Shown piece by piece: positions 24,686 to 37,200 of a stretch of 64,000 bases of DNA. Location: the NCBI GenBank assembly GCA_013396635.1, contig WBMW01005284.1, positions 1 through 64,000 on the forward strand, in the 5' to 3' direction. The stretch comes from Penelope pileata (lineage: Eukaryota > Chordata > Aves > Galliformes > Cracidae). Position 1 is the first letter of the stretch, and the number at the start of each line of letters is the position of its first letter. Position numbers and translations under genes: made by a program. The notes under the pieces are model-generated. The model did not search any database and was not told the DNA's origin. It saw only the letters and a list, made by a program, of their open reading frames with translations.

Positions 24686-25647
24686 GTAAGTGTTGTAATT
24701 GTCAACAAAAGAAAAAAGATTTTACACTGGAAAGAAAGAATTTTGAGATGCTTCCCACAGAATGGTAATTTTCTGAGTCCAGGAGCATGTGGAAATGAAT
24801 TACAGGTGTAGAGAAAACCAAAGGCTAGTAGTTAAGCTGAGAAGTAGCTGGGACCTGTGAACTGTACACCAGTGATGACAATATTCCAAGGCCAAGAATC
24901 CTGAATGTGCTTATTTCTTGGACCACTTAGTTTACTCTGTAAAACAGGACATTGTAGTGTGGGACCCCTGGAAGCAATACAGAATGAGGTGAGCACATCT
25001 AGCACGTATTGGTGTGTGCTTGAGAGTGATGTAAACCTTCTGAAACACAAGGGAGTGGTGTTACAGAAAGTACCAATATATGCAGTTTGGGAAATATTTA
25101 TTTTAAGAAACACTGGAGAGGAAATTATCTGCCCTAGATAGGTTGTATCTCCAAAATAGGGGCTAACTGTATCTATACAGGGAGAAAGGTAAACTTCAAT
25201 GTTGAGAATCAGAGAACAAGATACAGACTTTAAGCAGGGAAGCTTAAAGATTTTTCATAACTTTAGGATGCAGATACCGGGGAATAGAGAGATCCACAAA
25301 ATTGGGGTGCGTGAAAGCTCCTCTGGGACACAAAAATAGGTACTGAAAATCTTTTATTTTCGATATTTCAGCGACAATGGGTGATAATTTTAAAATGAAC
25401 AAGCCAGGAATATGAATATGCTGAATCTTCTAGATGAATAAGAAAAATCACAGTCTGGGGAAGAGAAATGGAAGATGTCAAACTAAATCAAAACAAATCC
25501 ATGTTATTAAACACAAAAGGTTGAGAAAGGTACATAAAAGATGCTTGTTCTTCATAGTAGTGAAGTCACTAATAACAAAAAATAATATTGAATTGTTGTG
25601 AAGACAAAGCTAACTGAAAACACGGATCACATGTGGAAAACAAATAA

Positions 25648-26380
25648 TAACCGCATGTACCAGTACAGGCTGGGGGACGACCTGCTGGAGAGGAGCTCTA
25701 CAGAGAGGGACCTGGGGGTCCTGGTAGATGACAGGTTGGCCATGAGCATTCCCTGGTGGCTAAGAAGGCCAATGGGATCCTAGGGTGCATTAAAAAGAGT
25801 ATTGCCTGCAGGTCGAGGGAGGTGATCCTCCCCCTCTACTCTGCCCTGGTCAGGCCTCAGCTGGAGCCCTGTATCCAGTTCTGGGCTCCCCTGTATAAGA
25901 AAGACAGGGACCTGCTGGGAAGAGTCCAGCGGAGGCCACAAAGATGATAAAGGGCGTGGAGCATCTCCCCTATGAGGAGAGGCTCAGTAATCTGGGTCTG
26001 TTCAGCCTGGAGAAAAGAAGGCTGAGAGGGGACCTGGTCCATGTCTATCGGTATCTTAGTTGCGGGAGGCAAATGGAGGCGGGGAACCTCTTTTCAGTGG
26101 TCAGTGGGGACAGGACGAGGGGCAATGGCCTTAAACTGGAACACAGGAAGTTCCGCACCAACATGCGGAAGAACTTCTTCACGGTGCGGGTGACGGAGCC
26201 CTGGCACAGGCTGCCCAGGGAGGGGTGGAGTCTCCTTCCCTGGAGATATTCAAGACCCGCCTGGATGCCCACCTGTGCAACCTGCAGTAGGGAACTGCTC
26301 TGGCAGGGGGGGTGGACTCGATGATCTCTTGAGGTCCCTTCCAACCCCTGCAATTCTGTGAGTCTGTGATTCTGTGATCT
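25648..26380 (+). mobile_element. CR1 LINE, 3' end of ORF2 plus tail
   Basis: This is the best-preserved transposable element here. It is a 5'-truncated CR1 in plus orientation and ends with three 8-base units, attctgtg / agtctgtg / attctgtg (26353-26376), preceded by 'ctcgatgatctcttgaggtc' and 'ccttccaacccctg'. CR1 is the dominant LINE of birds and mobilises through its ORF2 endonuclease and reverse transcriptase. Only the C-terminal part beyond the reverse transcriptase core is left. The A-rich, non-CR1 sequence immediately upstream marks the truncation point at roughly 25645-25655. Confidence 0.93.
25660..26290 (+). pseudogene. CR1 ORF2 C-terminal pseudogene
   Basis: The CR1 ORF2 end is spread over three frames. 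Frame one carries ERDLGVLVDDRLAMS (to about 25745). Frame two carries KKANGILGCIKKSIACRS and REVILPLYSALVRPQLE (about 25756-25940). Frame three carries HLPYEERLSNLGLFSLEKRR, RGDLVHVYRYLS and NMRKNFFTVRVTEPWHRLPR (25944 to about 26220). A further shift then moves the end (SLEIFKTRLDAHLCNLQ-like) into another frame. The first break coincides with a small deletion after LAMS, where intact copies have about ten more bases; the second is a single-base change near 25940. The endonuclease and catalytic reverse transcriptase motifs were never present in this truncated copy. No product is expected. Confidence 0.9.
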
Positions 26381-28192
26381 TCAAAGTGCTTGGAGATCCT
26401 AAATGCCTTGGCATAGATTTAGTCAATACACAATGAGCAGAAACCTTCCAGCAATTTTTTTTCTTTTTTTAAGTAACATCTTCTAGCAATGCCACAGACC
26501 TGCATTATGAAGTAAATATCTCAAACTAATGTTGGAAAAAATAACTGTGGTGAAACTACATTGTAAATGAAACATGGAAGAACAGGAGAGAAAGATATTT
26601 CCTTGTCTTCTATGATGGCCTATCCTACTTCATTTTTAGAAAGTGACTAATCGAATGATTTAAATGAGTATATTACAATGCATTTTTTAAGAGTGTGTAA
26701 GCATAGAAACGTGTCCTCTCTCTCTTTCCAAGTGGTATCTTTCCTTGTTATTGGAGTTGGAGATTGTAAAACTTCTGTTCCACTCTACTTTTCATTGCCA
26801 CTTCATGAGCTTGGAAGGGAACATATAGTTCATGCGTCTATGCTGTTATTTTATGCTCTCTTGCCAACTGTTTGAACTTGTATTTTCCACACATTTGCTG
26901 ACAATACAGAGTACTTAAGCTACCTGAGAAAATCTATATAATTTTGGCTTTGCCATTTTCAGTCTCCAGTCCCCAGTCAGTGCATCAGCACAGCATATTG
27001 AACACAGTACTTGAATGCATTCTCTGCCCACGTACATCAAGACCTGCATCTACCAGCTGCCTGAAGTCAGTATGACTCTTTTGATATACCTCCCCATGAA
27101 ATACAGTGTATTTACTGTTTTCCTTCATCTGTGGACCTGATTTGACTGATAAGCTTGAAATGCTTTGAGGTCAATAGCAGTGCATCTTCTGAGCAGTTTG
27201 CTGCGTAATGCCTTTTCTATCAGAATGGTTGTTGGATGCATTTGAATGCGTAAGGGGAAAGCAAGATTCTAACTGGCCCACAGAGAGTTGTGTAAGTGGA
27301 TCAATGCACCTAAGCCACAACTGCTTTGTATTTCAAGCATGGCTTTTTTGGGATGTCAGACCTTTCAGTAGCACTAGAAATATGTGGCCAGCAGATGGGC
27401 TTTCTTATGCCTTCCACTTTGTTCCTTCTCAAATTGCTTCTTGGATTTGTACAGTATAATTCATAAATGAATCATGTTTGTATTAAATTAATGTCTATGG
27501 CTGCAGTGTTGTTTCTATAAATTGGTAATATAATCATATATGTGTCAGTATTCACAACTAGAAAGTCTCAGTGTATTTTCCTTGGTTGTAGTCCATTCAC
27601 AAAAGGCTCAGTGATACCGCTCACAACTTTTCTGCCTTGTTTCAGTTGCCAGAACTGGCATCTCTGAACATTAAGCTTGCTTCTAGAATGTAACCTTTCA
27701 AGTACTTGGAAGGAATAAAGTATCATCATCAATTTGACTTATGAAAACGATGAAAAAATGAACTTATTTTGTAACTGCACTTTATTACTTGTCTTGCTGT
27801 GTATCTTCTGTCTGTCTTTCGTGAGTTAGGAAGAAACACACTGTTGATCCTCTGATGTCTGGAACAGAGCTTGTACGTTCTTAAGCGTGACTGTCAATGA
27901 TTAAAAATAGGAACTGAAATTCTTGATCTGCATGCATGCATCTGATGGGAGTGAGGGGATGGAAGGGTGGGATGGAGCTGAATGTACTGTGAAATAGTTG
28001 CTCATCTTTACACATTGGGTAAAATCAGAACTTGGCTGGTTTGATTTATCTCGCTGTAAGAAAGAATAGAGCAAACAGCTTCATAAGGACAAAGCATTTA
28101 GACTAATCTGAGTTACTACAGCGAATCCCTAAAATTACGTTTAGAGAGAGTAGATGGATTACACCTATGAAGGTAAAGTAAAAATACCCCCA

Positions 28193-28233
28193 AAATAATA
28201 ATAACAATAGTAATAAAAATAATAATAATAAAA
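28193..28233. repeat. (AAT)n microsatellite, interrupted
   Basis: Repeated AAT/ATA units with a few interruptions, read directly. Confidence 0.9.
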
Positions 28234-31200
28234 TCCCAACTCAAATTGAAGTGGAAAACAAAACACCTGTCCGCAAAAATCGCTCATCCCGTGTATCTGT
28301 CAGGTTTCCCATGAAAGATTTTAGGATACTGTGAGCAGCTGGGGACACCCGCGTGACCTTGCTGGTTAGTAAGATGTCTATCTGAACAGCATTCAGTAGT
28401 CTCAACATGTCCAGGATAAAGAGAATAAATGTAGAATTAGTTATACCCAATTGGACACATCCATTGTCTTAAGTGATTTTGCTATAGCAAATATTGCTTA
28501 ATACTAGCATTCCTTCTTTAATACAGATTTCTTGGTATTTAACTCAATGTTACAGGATAATTATTCCAATAGATGCATTAATAGTGCAGACTTGGTAGAG
28601 CATTATAATCATAAAGAAATCAAAATAGACTTTTAAAGTATTTTTAATCCCATTTGACGCGCAGAAAATGCTTAAAGCAATCTGTAAATGGATTTGTGTG
28701 TGTGCATTCTGATTGTAATATTTCTTTCTAAGTCAGAAGCATAGAAGGAAACTAAGCGAGAAAAAAATCCCAATAAAATGATATGGCAGCATACAATGAA
28801 ACTATTGTTTTTTTTTCCGGAGCAGTTTTCTTGGCTGATGGCACATCAAATTCTCAAGTTTTGTTTGAATGTGTTGATCTGTGCTCCACATTTTCTCTGT
28901 GATAGGTTTTATAATTTTGGAATGTTAAGCACCTCTTCAAGAGACAGCTACTATGTTCGTAGTATTTATCTTGCACTACAAAGAGTATGATGATACCAAG
29001 AGCGGAGCAGATGTCGCAATGGCTTTGTTGTGATTCAGAATAAGTTAGTGCTCTGCAATGAAGATCCATAGGTAAGAATGGTAGGATCCATAGGCAGAAT
29101 TAAGTGAATGCCAGCCATGTATAACCTGGTTTTTTAATTCATTCTTTGCTCAAGATCCATTAAAAATCATTACAAGGTTCTGAAGATTCTCCAAGTATCA
29201 AGGCCCATTGGCTTACAGTGTTTATTCATAAAGTGAACTCCTGTATGGTAGCAAGTTTACAGATGAACCAGAACAGAGTATCAGCTCTGTGGAAGATGTG
29301 CTTCAATATCTTCCTCTCTATCTTAAGTCCTTGTGATAAATCAGCTGTCTTAACACAGCTCTAAGAGCTTTGGTTTTTGCATGAACTATCAGGTACGTAG
29401 CAGAACTAAAATAGGAGCATATGGACAATTTTCAGAAGTCAGACACTTGACCAGAAAGAAACCTAGAAAATCCAAGCACAAACAAAATTAATTAAAACTA
29501 AGGAGCAACAAAGGGCCTTTTGACTAATATTTTTAGAGACAAAAACTATTTCTCTGAAATATGATTGACTGTCTTTAGAAATCTTGAATTTTTCACCAGG
29601 GAAATTGTTCATTTTTTTCTTTTTCTAGATTTTTATTAACATAGCTAAGAGGATCATACGTATTTACAGGAGGATGCTTTTGAGTGAATGAGTTGGAGGA
29701 ACATATGTTCAAACACATACTAAGATCTAATTTGCTGAATAATCGTGCAAATTACATATCAAGATCCTAATTACATCTTCAGAACTTCTCCATAAGTGTC
29801 CAAAAAGGCATGTCATTGTCCTTCTTGTTCCTTCTTGAAATTTCTGGTGTGGTAGGCAGACAAAGATTTATAGAAGCAGAGAAGCAGAAAATACAGTTAG
29901 GCCAACTGTTCATACTTGAAAAGTGTTGACAGACATAATTAACTGCTAGGGTGATTATACCAAGAGGTGCTTTCTGGTGATAGACGGCAAAGAGAGAGAA
30001 ATTGCAAGAAAGAGCAGCATAAACTGCTAAGTACCAGTGAAGTTGGGTGGAATCTGCACGTACAGATGAGGTGTAGGGAAGGAGTAGGATCAAAACTAAT
30101 TGAGCTGACAGGAGGCCAGTCAGATCCAGCTGTGGGCTGTAAAGTGGGGAAGGGTACTGATGGAGAAAAGATCTCTCTGGCAGCGTCACTCAGATGTGAT
30201 TTTCAGAATCTAGAAAGGTACAACATGGGCTGATTTTCTTCTTGGCTACAATTTCGTTTGTACAGTGGATAGTTTTGTAAATGGATGTTAGAATTGGCTG
30301 AAACATTTAAATTTTATCCAGTGCATTTTTTGTCAGAAATCATGTTGATTAATACTGCTCATAAAAGGGCAAGACCACAAGCACAGCTGTATCTGAAAAT
30401 GACTAAATTTATAAAAAACATTAATTTCAGAGATTTCATTAAAAGAAAAGTACTTTCTGCAAATGTATTCAATTTTGCACTTGGTTATTTATAGTCTGGG
30501 TGTTACATTACTGCTTTTGAAAGGATAGCTGCCCTCATGCTGTCATATTGGCCATGTCTTTTTGACTCTGTGCACCTCTGTCAGAATTGGCAGTGACACT
30601 CCATGTAGAACAGCAGTATCTAGCTTTGTTTTAACTCCCTTTGTTGATTCTGTGGCAGAACATAACCAGCAACTGAATTCTAGACATTGAGATGAAATGA
30701 GCACGGTAATGAAGACCACAAGTCTTCATATTTTGTGTTCAGCTCACAAAGCAGTTTCCTATCCAAAGAAAAGAGATTACAAAGAAGAACACTACAAGCA
30801 GGACAATTGTCTTTTGCTGTTCACGGACTGCCTAGGTAACCAGCAAATAGTTTGGCATATCCTTTACCCTTACATAAAGACAGTAGAGTTCTGCTGTGCA
30901 TGGCATCACAACGCAGTAGCATTTGAAGTGATTCACTGTGAGCATGTTGTCTGAGTTTGGCAAAAGCAGTAAAATTGACAAGTAAAATTAAACCCCTATG
31001 TGATTCTCTTGAATACAATGAACCATATTGTGAATGAGATTTGACTCAGTGTCTGGAAGCAGAACCTGGTGGGCCCTATTGAATGAATGGGTACTGATTA
31101 AAGCCTTTAAAGATTAACAGTTCCTGTTCAGTGTTGTTTTCTTCATTTTCTAAGCTTATTGTATTGCTCTGTGTTCCTGAAAATAATAAGGATATTCCTG

Positions 31201-31472
31201 GTGTAACACTCATTCACAGAGACTCAAATCCAGTTTATTCTACCAGTCTCTTGGCTTTTTGTTTTTTACACCTTTTTAGCCATATATTTGGCATATTTCA
31301 TGGCAGTACTGGAAAAGCATCTTTTCTGCTTCTTTCATTTTTTGTCCTCTGCATGATGATCATCTTGTAAGCATTTAAAGAAATCCCTGGCTAGAATGTT
31401 AGATGATTTTTATTCCTGTTTCATTAAATCAGTGAAAGAAAACAAGCGTTATTTAAAATGTAATTGAACTTA

Positions 31473-31503
31473 AACAACAACAGCAACAACAAACGAACAA
31501 CCA
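31473..31503. repeat. (CAA)n tract, interrupted
   Basis: CAA units with single CAG and CGAA interruptions, read directly. Confidence 0.8.
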
Positions 31504-34034
31504 AAAAAATTAATGGTGCTGAGCAGTGAATCAGTGCAATTGACCATTTACATTTCTTTGAATTAGTTAAACTTTCCACTGAAGTCTATTTCAGCTACAA
31601 TAGGATATGATATAGATTAAATTTTGCAAGGCATAATTTATTATCTATTACAGCAGCTTTCATTGTGTAGCAAGTCAAAATGAGTCCTGTAGTTTAAAAT
31701 CAGGGTTTTTTTGGATATTAACATCTCAGTGGCTGTGGAATTTCTATTATGATCATTTTGTGTGTTTTAAGCAAACTATAGAACTAATTTTGTGGCAACA
31801 TAAAAACTGCTCAAAATATTAACAGTTTTCGACTGTGATTCTATGATGATTCAACTAACAGAGAAACAACAAAAAGAAATCATAAGCTGTCAGAAAAGCA
31901 GAACATTTGTACATGGTACATAATATTTAAAAAAAAAAAAGGTTGCATTAATTATGTATTTCACCAGTAAGCACTGCTGGTACACTTCTGCATTATAGTG
32001 CCAAGTGAAGTTCAATGGCAGTAGAAGGTCACTAGAGAATGAGTGGATTCCAACACTGCTATTACTTTATGAGCTATTGCTCATTTTACCATTTGAATAT
32101 TGGGAGAAAGAAATTTTATAATCCTGAAGTTATTTGGATTAACTGCTTAGAACCTTTTTGTAAATTATAATACTCTAAAACATCTCAGTTCTACTTTTTT
32201 GAGCTAAGAAGAACTTATCAAACAAAAACACCGCATGCTGTACACGTGCCAAAATAGCTCATGGGAGGTTTGAATACCTCTGAATGGCGTGGTGCCAGAG
32301 ACATCTTGAGCTGACTGTGCTGTCTTAAATTAATAAAATCTAGAAACACATTTTAAGCTTAAAATAAATATCTCGACTTTATAAGGTTCCTTTTACTATT
32401 TATAAACGAAATAAAGAGATGTTTTAGTGCGGTCAACCAATGGGTTTGAGACAATATTGCCTACTTACCTCTTTTCTGACCTAACTCAGTGAAAGGATGA
32501 AGTGGATGCTAAAGTCCCGATTACGTACACTCAGAACGTGTCTTCTCTGGGTCTACTTCCATGTTTCGTAGATGACTTTGTTTTGAAATAGGAATGAAAA
32601 TCTTGCCCAATAGGAAAGGTGCATGGGGATTGTTGGTTATGGGATATTATGCAAATAGTTGAGAATTATGGACAGTTTATTTACTGTAAGTCAAAGTTGT
32701 ATCACTATAACTACATTATTTTGCATCTAGTATTTATAGGATATCAATAAGTCCCTGTGGCTCTGGTAATGAATCAATAGATCCTAACAGTTGTAAGTGC
32801 AGGATAATTCTCTCTTAGCAAATGAAGAGATATTTCCTAAGCTAGAAGCGTTTAGGCTCCAGAAAGAAAGTTATGGACCGCACCAAGTTGTCTGAATAAT
32901 TTCTATGGGAAATAAGTGTAGACTCTCCTCTATTGTCAGTCAGACGTGATTGCAAAATCAAAGCAAATTTTCCAGGATATTTTTCCCTTAGAAATTCAAG
33001 CCAAGTCACGAGTTTCCAATTCTGTTTTTATTCTAAAGCTATGGAACAATCCCAAAAGGGTATGTACAGCACAGCTTTGCTTTTCGAGCATGGAATTATG
33101 TGGGCTTCATTTGCATTGTCGTAGATTTATTCTCACAGAACTCTCATTCTGTATACATGAAAAGATCCCCATTCAACTACAGACGTGCAGAGGTGACAGA
33201 TATGGACTAGGTATTAATTAACTGCACACCAGAATTGCTCTGAAGTCACAGCTATTGTCATATCTGACAGCTGGATTCCACAAAAAGAGCCATTTCCTAT
33301 GCCCCTGTTTAGAAACCTAGACTTTAAACATCAGCATCTTAATGCTTTTCACAGAGAGAAAAATCACTGTTGAGAAGCTCAGTTATATACCTTAAGCAAA
33401 ATATATGTACAATAAGAATAAGTAATCATGTTGTCATACTGCAAACAAAGTCTCTCTGAAAGATTATGTTGCTGATGTTAAGCGCTCACCAGACTCTTTC
33501 CTGTTTAGTTTTCAGTATCTTTATTTTGGTAATGTCATAGATTTTTATCCTTGATTTTATACATAGGAGCATTTAAGTCTTTCAAATGTTTCCCCATACT
33601 TTCACCATAGGGACAGGATTTTTTTCCTCAAGGAAAGCTTAAATCCAAAGGACATAACTTGATTCCAGCTGCCAGGATTTTCTAACATGTGAAAGTAATA
33701 ATTAAGCTCCTTATCATAAAGTGGCATCACCAGTTACCATCAGACAGCTATAACAAATTCTAGCATGACATGGACAACAGAATTGTCATGAATAGCCATG
33801 CCTGTGGACGTTTTAGTAATAGGCCTGAATAAACTCCTGCTCTAGTTGACAGTGATCATACAATGGGACTAAAGACTATGAATTTGTTGGTAGAAAGCTG
33901 CTAACTTCAGATTATCTTCATTGACTTCAGTGGAAATAATCCTCCTGTAATGGACAATATTCTGTAGTATTGTTAGCAAAGGAATTACATGAGTGAAACA
34001 TGTTAATCAGTTCTCAGTACAGAATTTGGCAGTG

Positions 34035-34096
34035 CTAGATTATTGACTGGACTTGGTGATCTTAGAGATCTTTCCAGCGTAAACAATTCTGTGACT
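34035..34096 (+). mobile_element. CR1 LINE extreme 3' tail
   Basis: 'gctagattattgactggact' and 'tggtgatcttagagatcttt', then 'ccagcgtaaacaattctgtg', follow the CR1 tail wording (TGGACTtGATGATCTTAGAGGTCTTTTCCAACCTAAA, then the 8-base repeat). Only about 60 bases remain, a severe 5' truncation. A pair of A runs with an embedded N lies about 100 bases downstream but is not part of CR1, which lacks a poly(A) tail. Confidence 0.8.
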
Positions 34097-34190
34097 TATT
34101 CAGTGCTTAGAATGGCATGACTTCAGCTTTGGATCTCTGGATAGTATAATAATATAAACAATAACATGAGACTATCTAAAGTCTTGCATT

Positions 34191-34247
34191 AAAAAAAAAA
34201 AAAAAAAAANTAAATAAAAATTTTGAATAAAAAAAAAAAAAAAAAAA
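34191..34247. repeat. Double poly(A) tract with an N
   Basis: Two A runs of about 19 bases (34191-34209 and about 34229-34247) flank a short AT-rich piece. A single undetermined base at 34210 ends the first run. The N suggests an assembly problem in the homopolymer. Confidence 0.9.
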
Positions 34248-34249
34248 GA

Positions 34250-37200
34250 CCAACAAATAGAAAAACTAAGCCGCCTGTGGATCTCCAGCCCAGCATTGCC
34301 AGATTTTTAACTTGAGATCACAACAAAACAAACCTCGGGAAGTAAGGGGCTTGGCCACCTATACTTTAGACTAAAAACAACCATCTATTTACTAGTCCTC
34401 TGCAATCCTGAAGTAAGATCACTCTTCGGGTACCAAATGTTCTCCATGGCTTCCTGTAGAATTAGCATTGCTAGATTTTTCTTCAATGGTATAACGAAAC
34501 TTGTGCATTTGAATTTGATGTTATCAACATTAAAAAGCTGAGGAACAGCAGCGTATCTCCTTGAAACCTAAAGGTCCCAGCATAATTTTTTGGCTAGCTT
34601 AGGAGTTTTCCACTCAGCATGGAACCACTCTTTTTCTTCAAGGTGTCTCATGCTCCACGCATTTCTGAGGCTCTTGGCTACCCTGCTGTAAATGCCTACT
34701 GGTAACACAATACCTGAGCTCCTCATGCACCTTCTGAATCTGGCCTTAGATGTCTCACCATTATACCTCCCAGCTCAAATCTTGTGTACTTTCCTTGGTC
34801 CTTTCTCAGGCAAAAGCCCTCATTAATGTCAAATTAAAATGAGCGGCAGAGTTTTGCTCTCTATTATTTGTCAGAAATTCTTGACAGCCTGGAATTTGCA
34901 CTCACCTCTTTTTGATCTTTCACACTGACACCTTCAAAATGGGAGAGCTTGTTAAAGGGTGCCAATGTGTCTTACATACTAACATCTATGTTCAACTGAC
35001 TTGTGGAAAAGTATTTCAATAGCATTTGGCACCAAGTAACTTCTTTATGGTGACAATTGTATGCCATTATCTTTGAAATTATTGTTCTTGTCAAATGATG
35101 TGCCAACTGACGTGATGAATGTTTCTTGAAATCTCTTTGGAAAAAACTGCAAGTTCAATTACACGTACACATTTCAGGAAAGTTTAATGAAGCCAGGTAG
35201 GTAGTATTTCTCAGAGGTAGGCTTTTGTCAGATTTAGGTATCATGCATTCTATTGGGCTATGACTGTAGCTGAGCACAATGAATGTGTGGTAGGTGGAAT
35301 GGTTACAATTTCTATAGCATACATTTCAGTGTTAGAAAAGAAGCTCTTCCTTCTTGAATAACATCAGTCTACTTTGAACTATCATGTACTACAACAGCAA
35401 AGAAGTAGTTCCTCTGTCCATTTATAAACTAACTTAATCTTGATCGAGACAAGCCGGGTACAAGGAGCTGCTGCTCTGTTTATTTCTTACCTGGAATGTG
35501 TCTGTGGCAATAGGGTGTAACTTGTTGGGTGCGTGGGCAACACAAAAACAAACGTAGAATAGTTTTTGTTGAACACAGTATCTTTTACCATGGTCCATGT
35601 AGCCATTTAAAGCAATAGCACCATCTTTGCACCGTTCTGGACTTGGCAAAATGTTTAGTCAGGGTCCTACTCTGGGAGTATACCGTCATGTTTAGAACAT
35701 TAACGACGTAACTGTGACAAATTCTAAAATTTAAAAATCACTTCAGAGGAAATATTTCTACAACCTGTGCTGCTGTTTGCTCTGAAACAGCCATCTTAGA
35801 TCCCAGATCCTTGCAAAAATTGAACGTCATCTTTGTCTCAGACAAATAAGCAATAATTATAACTGAGGAATGACAGCAAGCCATGACAGCCATTTTTCCA
35901 GGAGGATAATTAAGAATCAGGACAGAAAAATATTGCTGAAGGAGGAATACAACAAGCTGCACTACAACTTAAATGAAAAATGCTGAAACTTACATGTGGC
36001 TGTATTCTTGTGTTGTGTTATGCTACATAAAATTTAGTCTTCTCAACAAATATCCATCAACCTTTTTACCCCAGCAGCAGGTCACTGCCCTAAGAAATTG
36101 TGCCAGGAAAGGACTCTGAGAGCTTGACGTATTCCAAACTTTGCATCGTGTTTTTCTGAATCTAAATCCACTGTATGCAGAGCATTCTCTCAAACATTCT
36201 CTAACCTGTTCTTGGAAACTTACAATGATCAGTATTTCATAGCATCCTAAGGCAGCCAGTTCACTGTTCTAGTTGTTAGAAAATGTGGTGAAATCCAATC
36301 CAAGTTTTCCTTGCTGCACTTTAATCCCCCTGTGTCTAATGTGTACTAAATGAACAGAGAACTGTTTACTGGCTTTTCCTATGCAGTATTGAAAATTGTA
36401 ATTGTTTTCCTTCAGTCTTCTTTTTGAAGTTAGTCTGTAAGAGAAGTGGCCAATCCAAAGAGAAGTTAATTGGAAACGATGGAGGTTGTTCAGCCAGTTA
36501 ACTTAAGGGCGAGATTTGATGTCCACTGAAGTGAAAAGGAAAGTGATCCTGATTCAAAGAAGCTGTATTTTTAGCACAGAAAGTGCAGAAAGGGCTATCA
36601 TTCGAGCTGCAGCCAAACATGCAGATCATTGGGCAGCAAAGAGCTGGCTAAGCTCAAATATATTAACAGTGTTAGCTGTACCATTCCCAGCCTCTGTCCA
36701 GCTGGATGGAGGGGACAGAATATTCATACCATCCAAGATATCCAGATGGTGTTCTTGCATTTTATTCCCAGTGCTTCTGCTGTCTGCTTATCTACTTTCA
36801 TGGTCATGTTTGCCATCTATTTATTTGTGTATGTAAAGTTAAATTTCCTTGTTGTCTCCTCCCCCTTTATTTTCTGTAGTTGTTTCATGCAGTCACATCC
36901 ATGAAATGCTGTGATTTTAATGAAATGTTTAATGTGCAAATGGGTGAGATAAACTTGGAAGAAGGCAGCTAAAAGCCAAGATAAATTTAAACAGCAGTCC
37001 TATGTTTTTTATAAGACAAATGATTTAAAAAAAGATCTTTGTTTAATCCTTGCTGTCCAAACTACGAAGTATTAATGTCAGTATCGTTTCAGCTTCCAAG
37101 AATACACGTGTTCCCTCAGCTATAAAACTAAGAAAACAATTTAGATACATAGAAAAATATAAGCAATTTGGAGTTAAATATGATGTGAATTAAAGGTAGT

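Larger units (their letters stand above)
15600..25640. other. Long non-coding stretch, no gene recognised
   Basis: About 10 kb of AT-rich DNA. It contains an ATT repeat (15999-16019), a GTTT tract (18764-18814), a long T-rich tract (19528-19565), a TTTA repeat (20417-20437), an A run (about 23048-23062), a 24-base AT-core palindrome (23594-23617), a GC-richer patch (19870-20150) and a weak exon-like unit at 24635-24685. A 149-codon open frame at 17866-18315 (+) has no recognisable domain. Confidence 0.55.
26381..34030. other. Non-coding DNA, no gene recognised
   Basis: AT-rich, with an AAT microsatellite (28193-28233) and a CAA-rich tract (31473-31503). Open frames reach 136 codons (29779-30189, minus) but show no family signature. 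An isolated 'gattctatgatgattc' near 31838 resembles a CR1 tail but has no CR1 sequence before it. Confidence 0.55.

Noticed and set aside
31828..31858. 'gattctatgatgattc' as a CR1 tail
   Set aside because: No CR1 sequence precedes it on either strand; an 8-base repeat-like match alone is not enough.
36516..36904. Overlapping plus-strand frames with hydrophobic segments, as a membrane protein
   Set aside because: Two frames compete over the same DNA, no family is recognised, and T-rich DNA readily gives hydrophobic codons.
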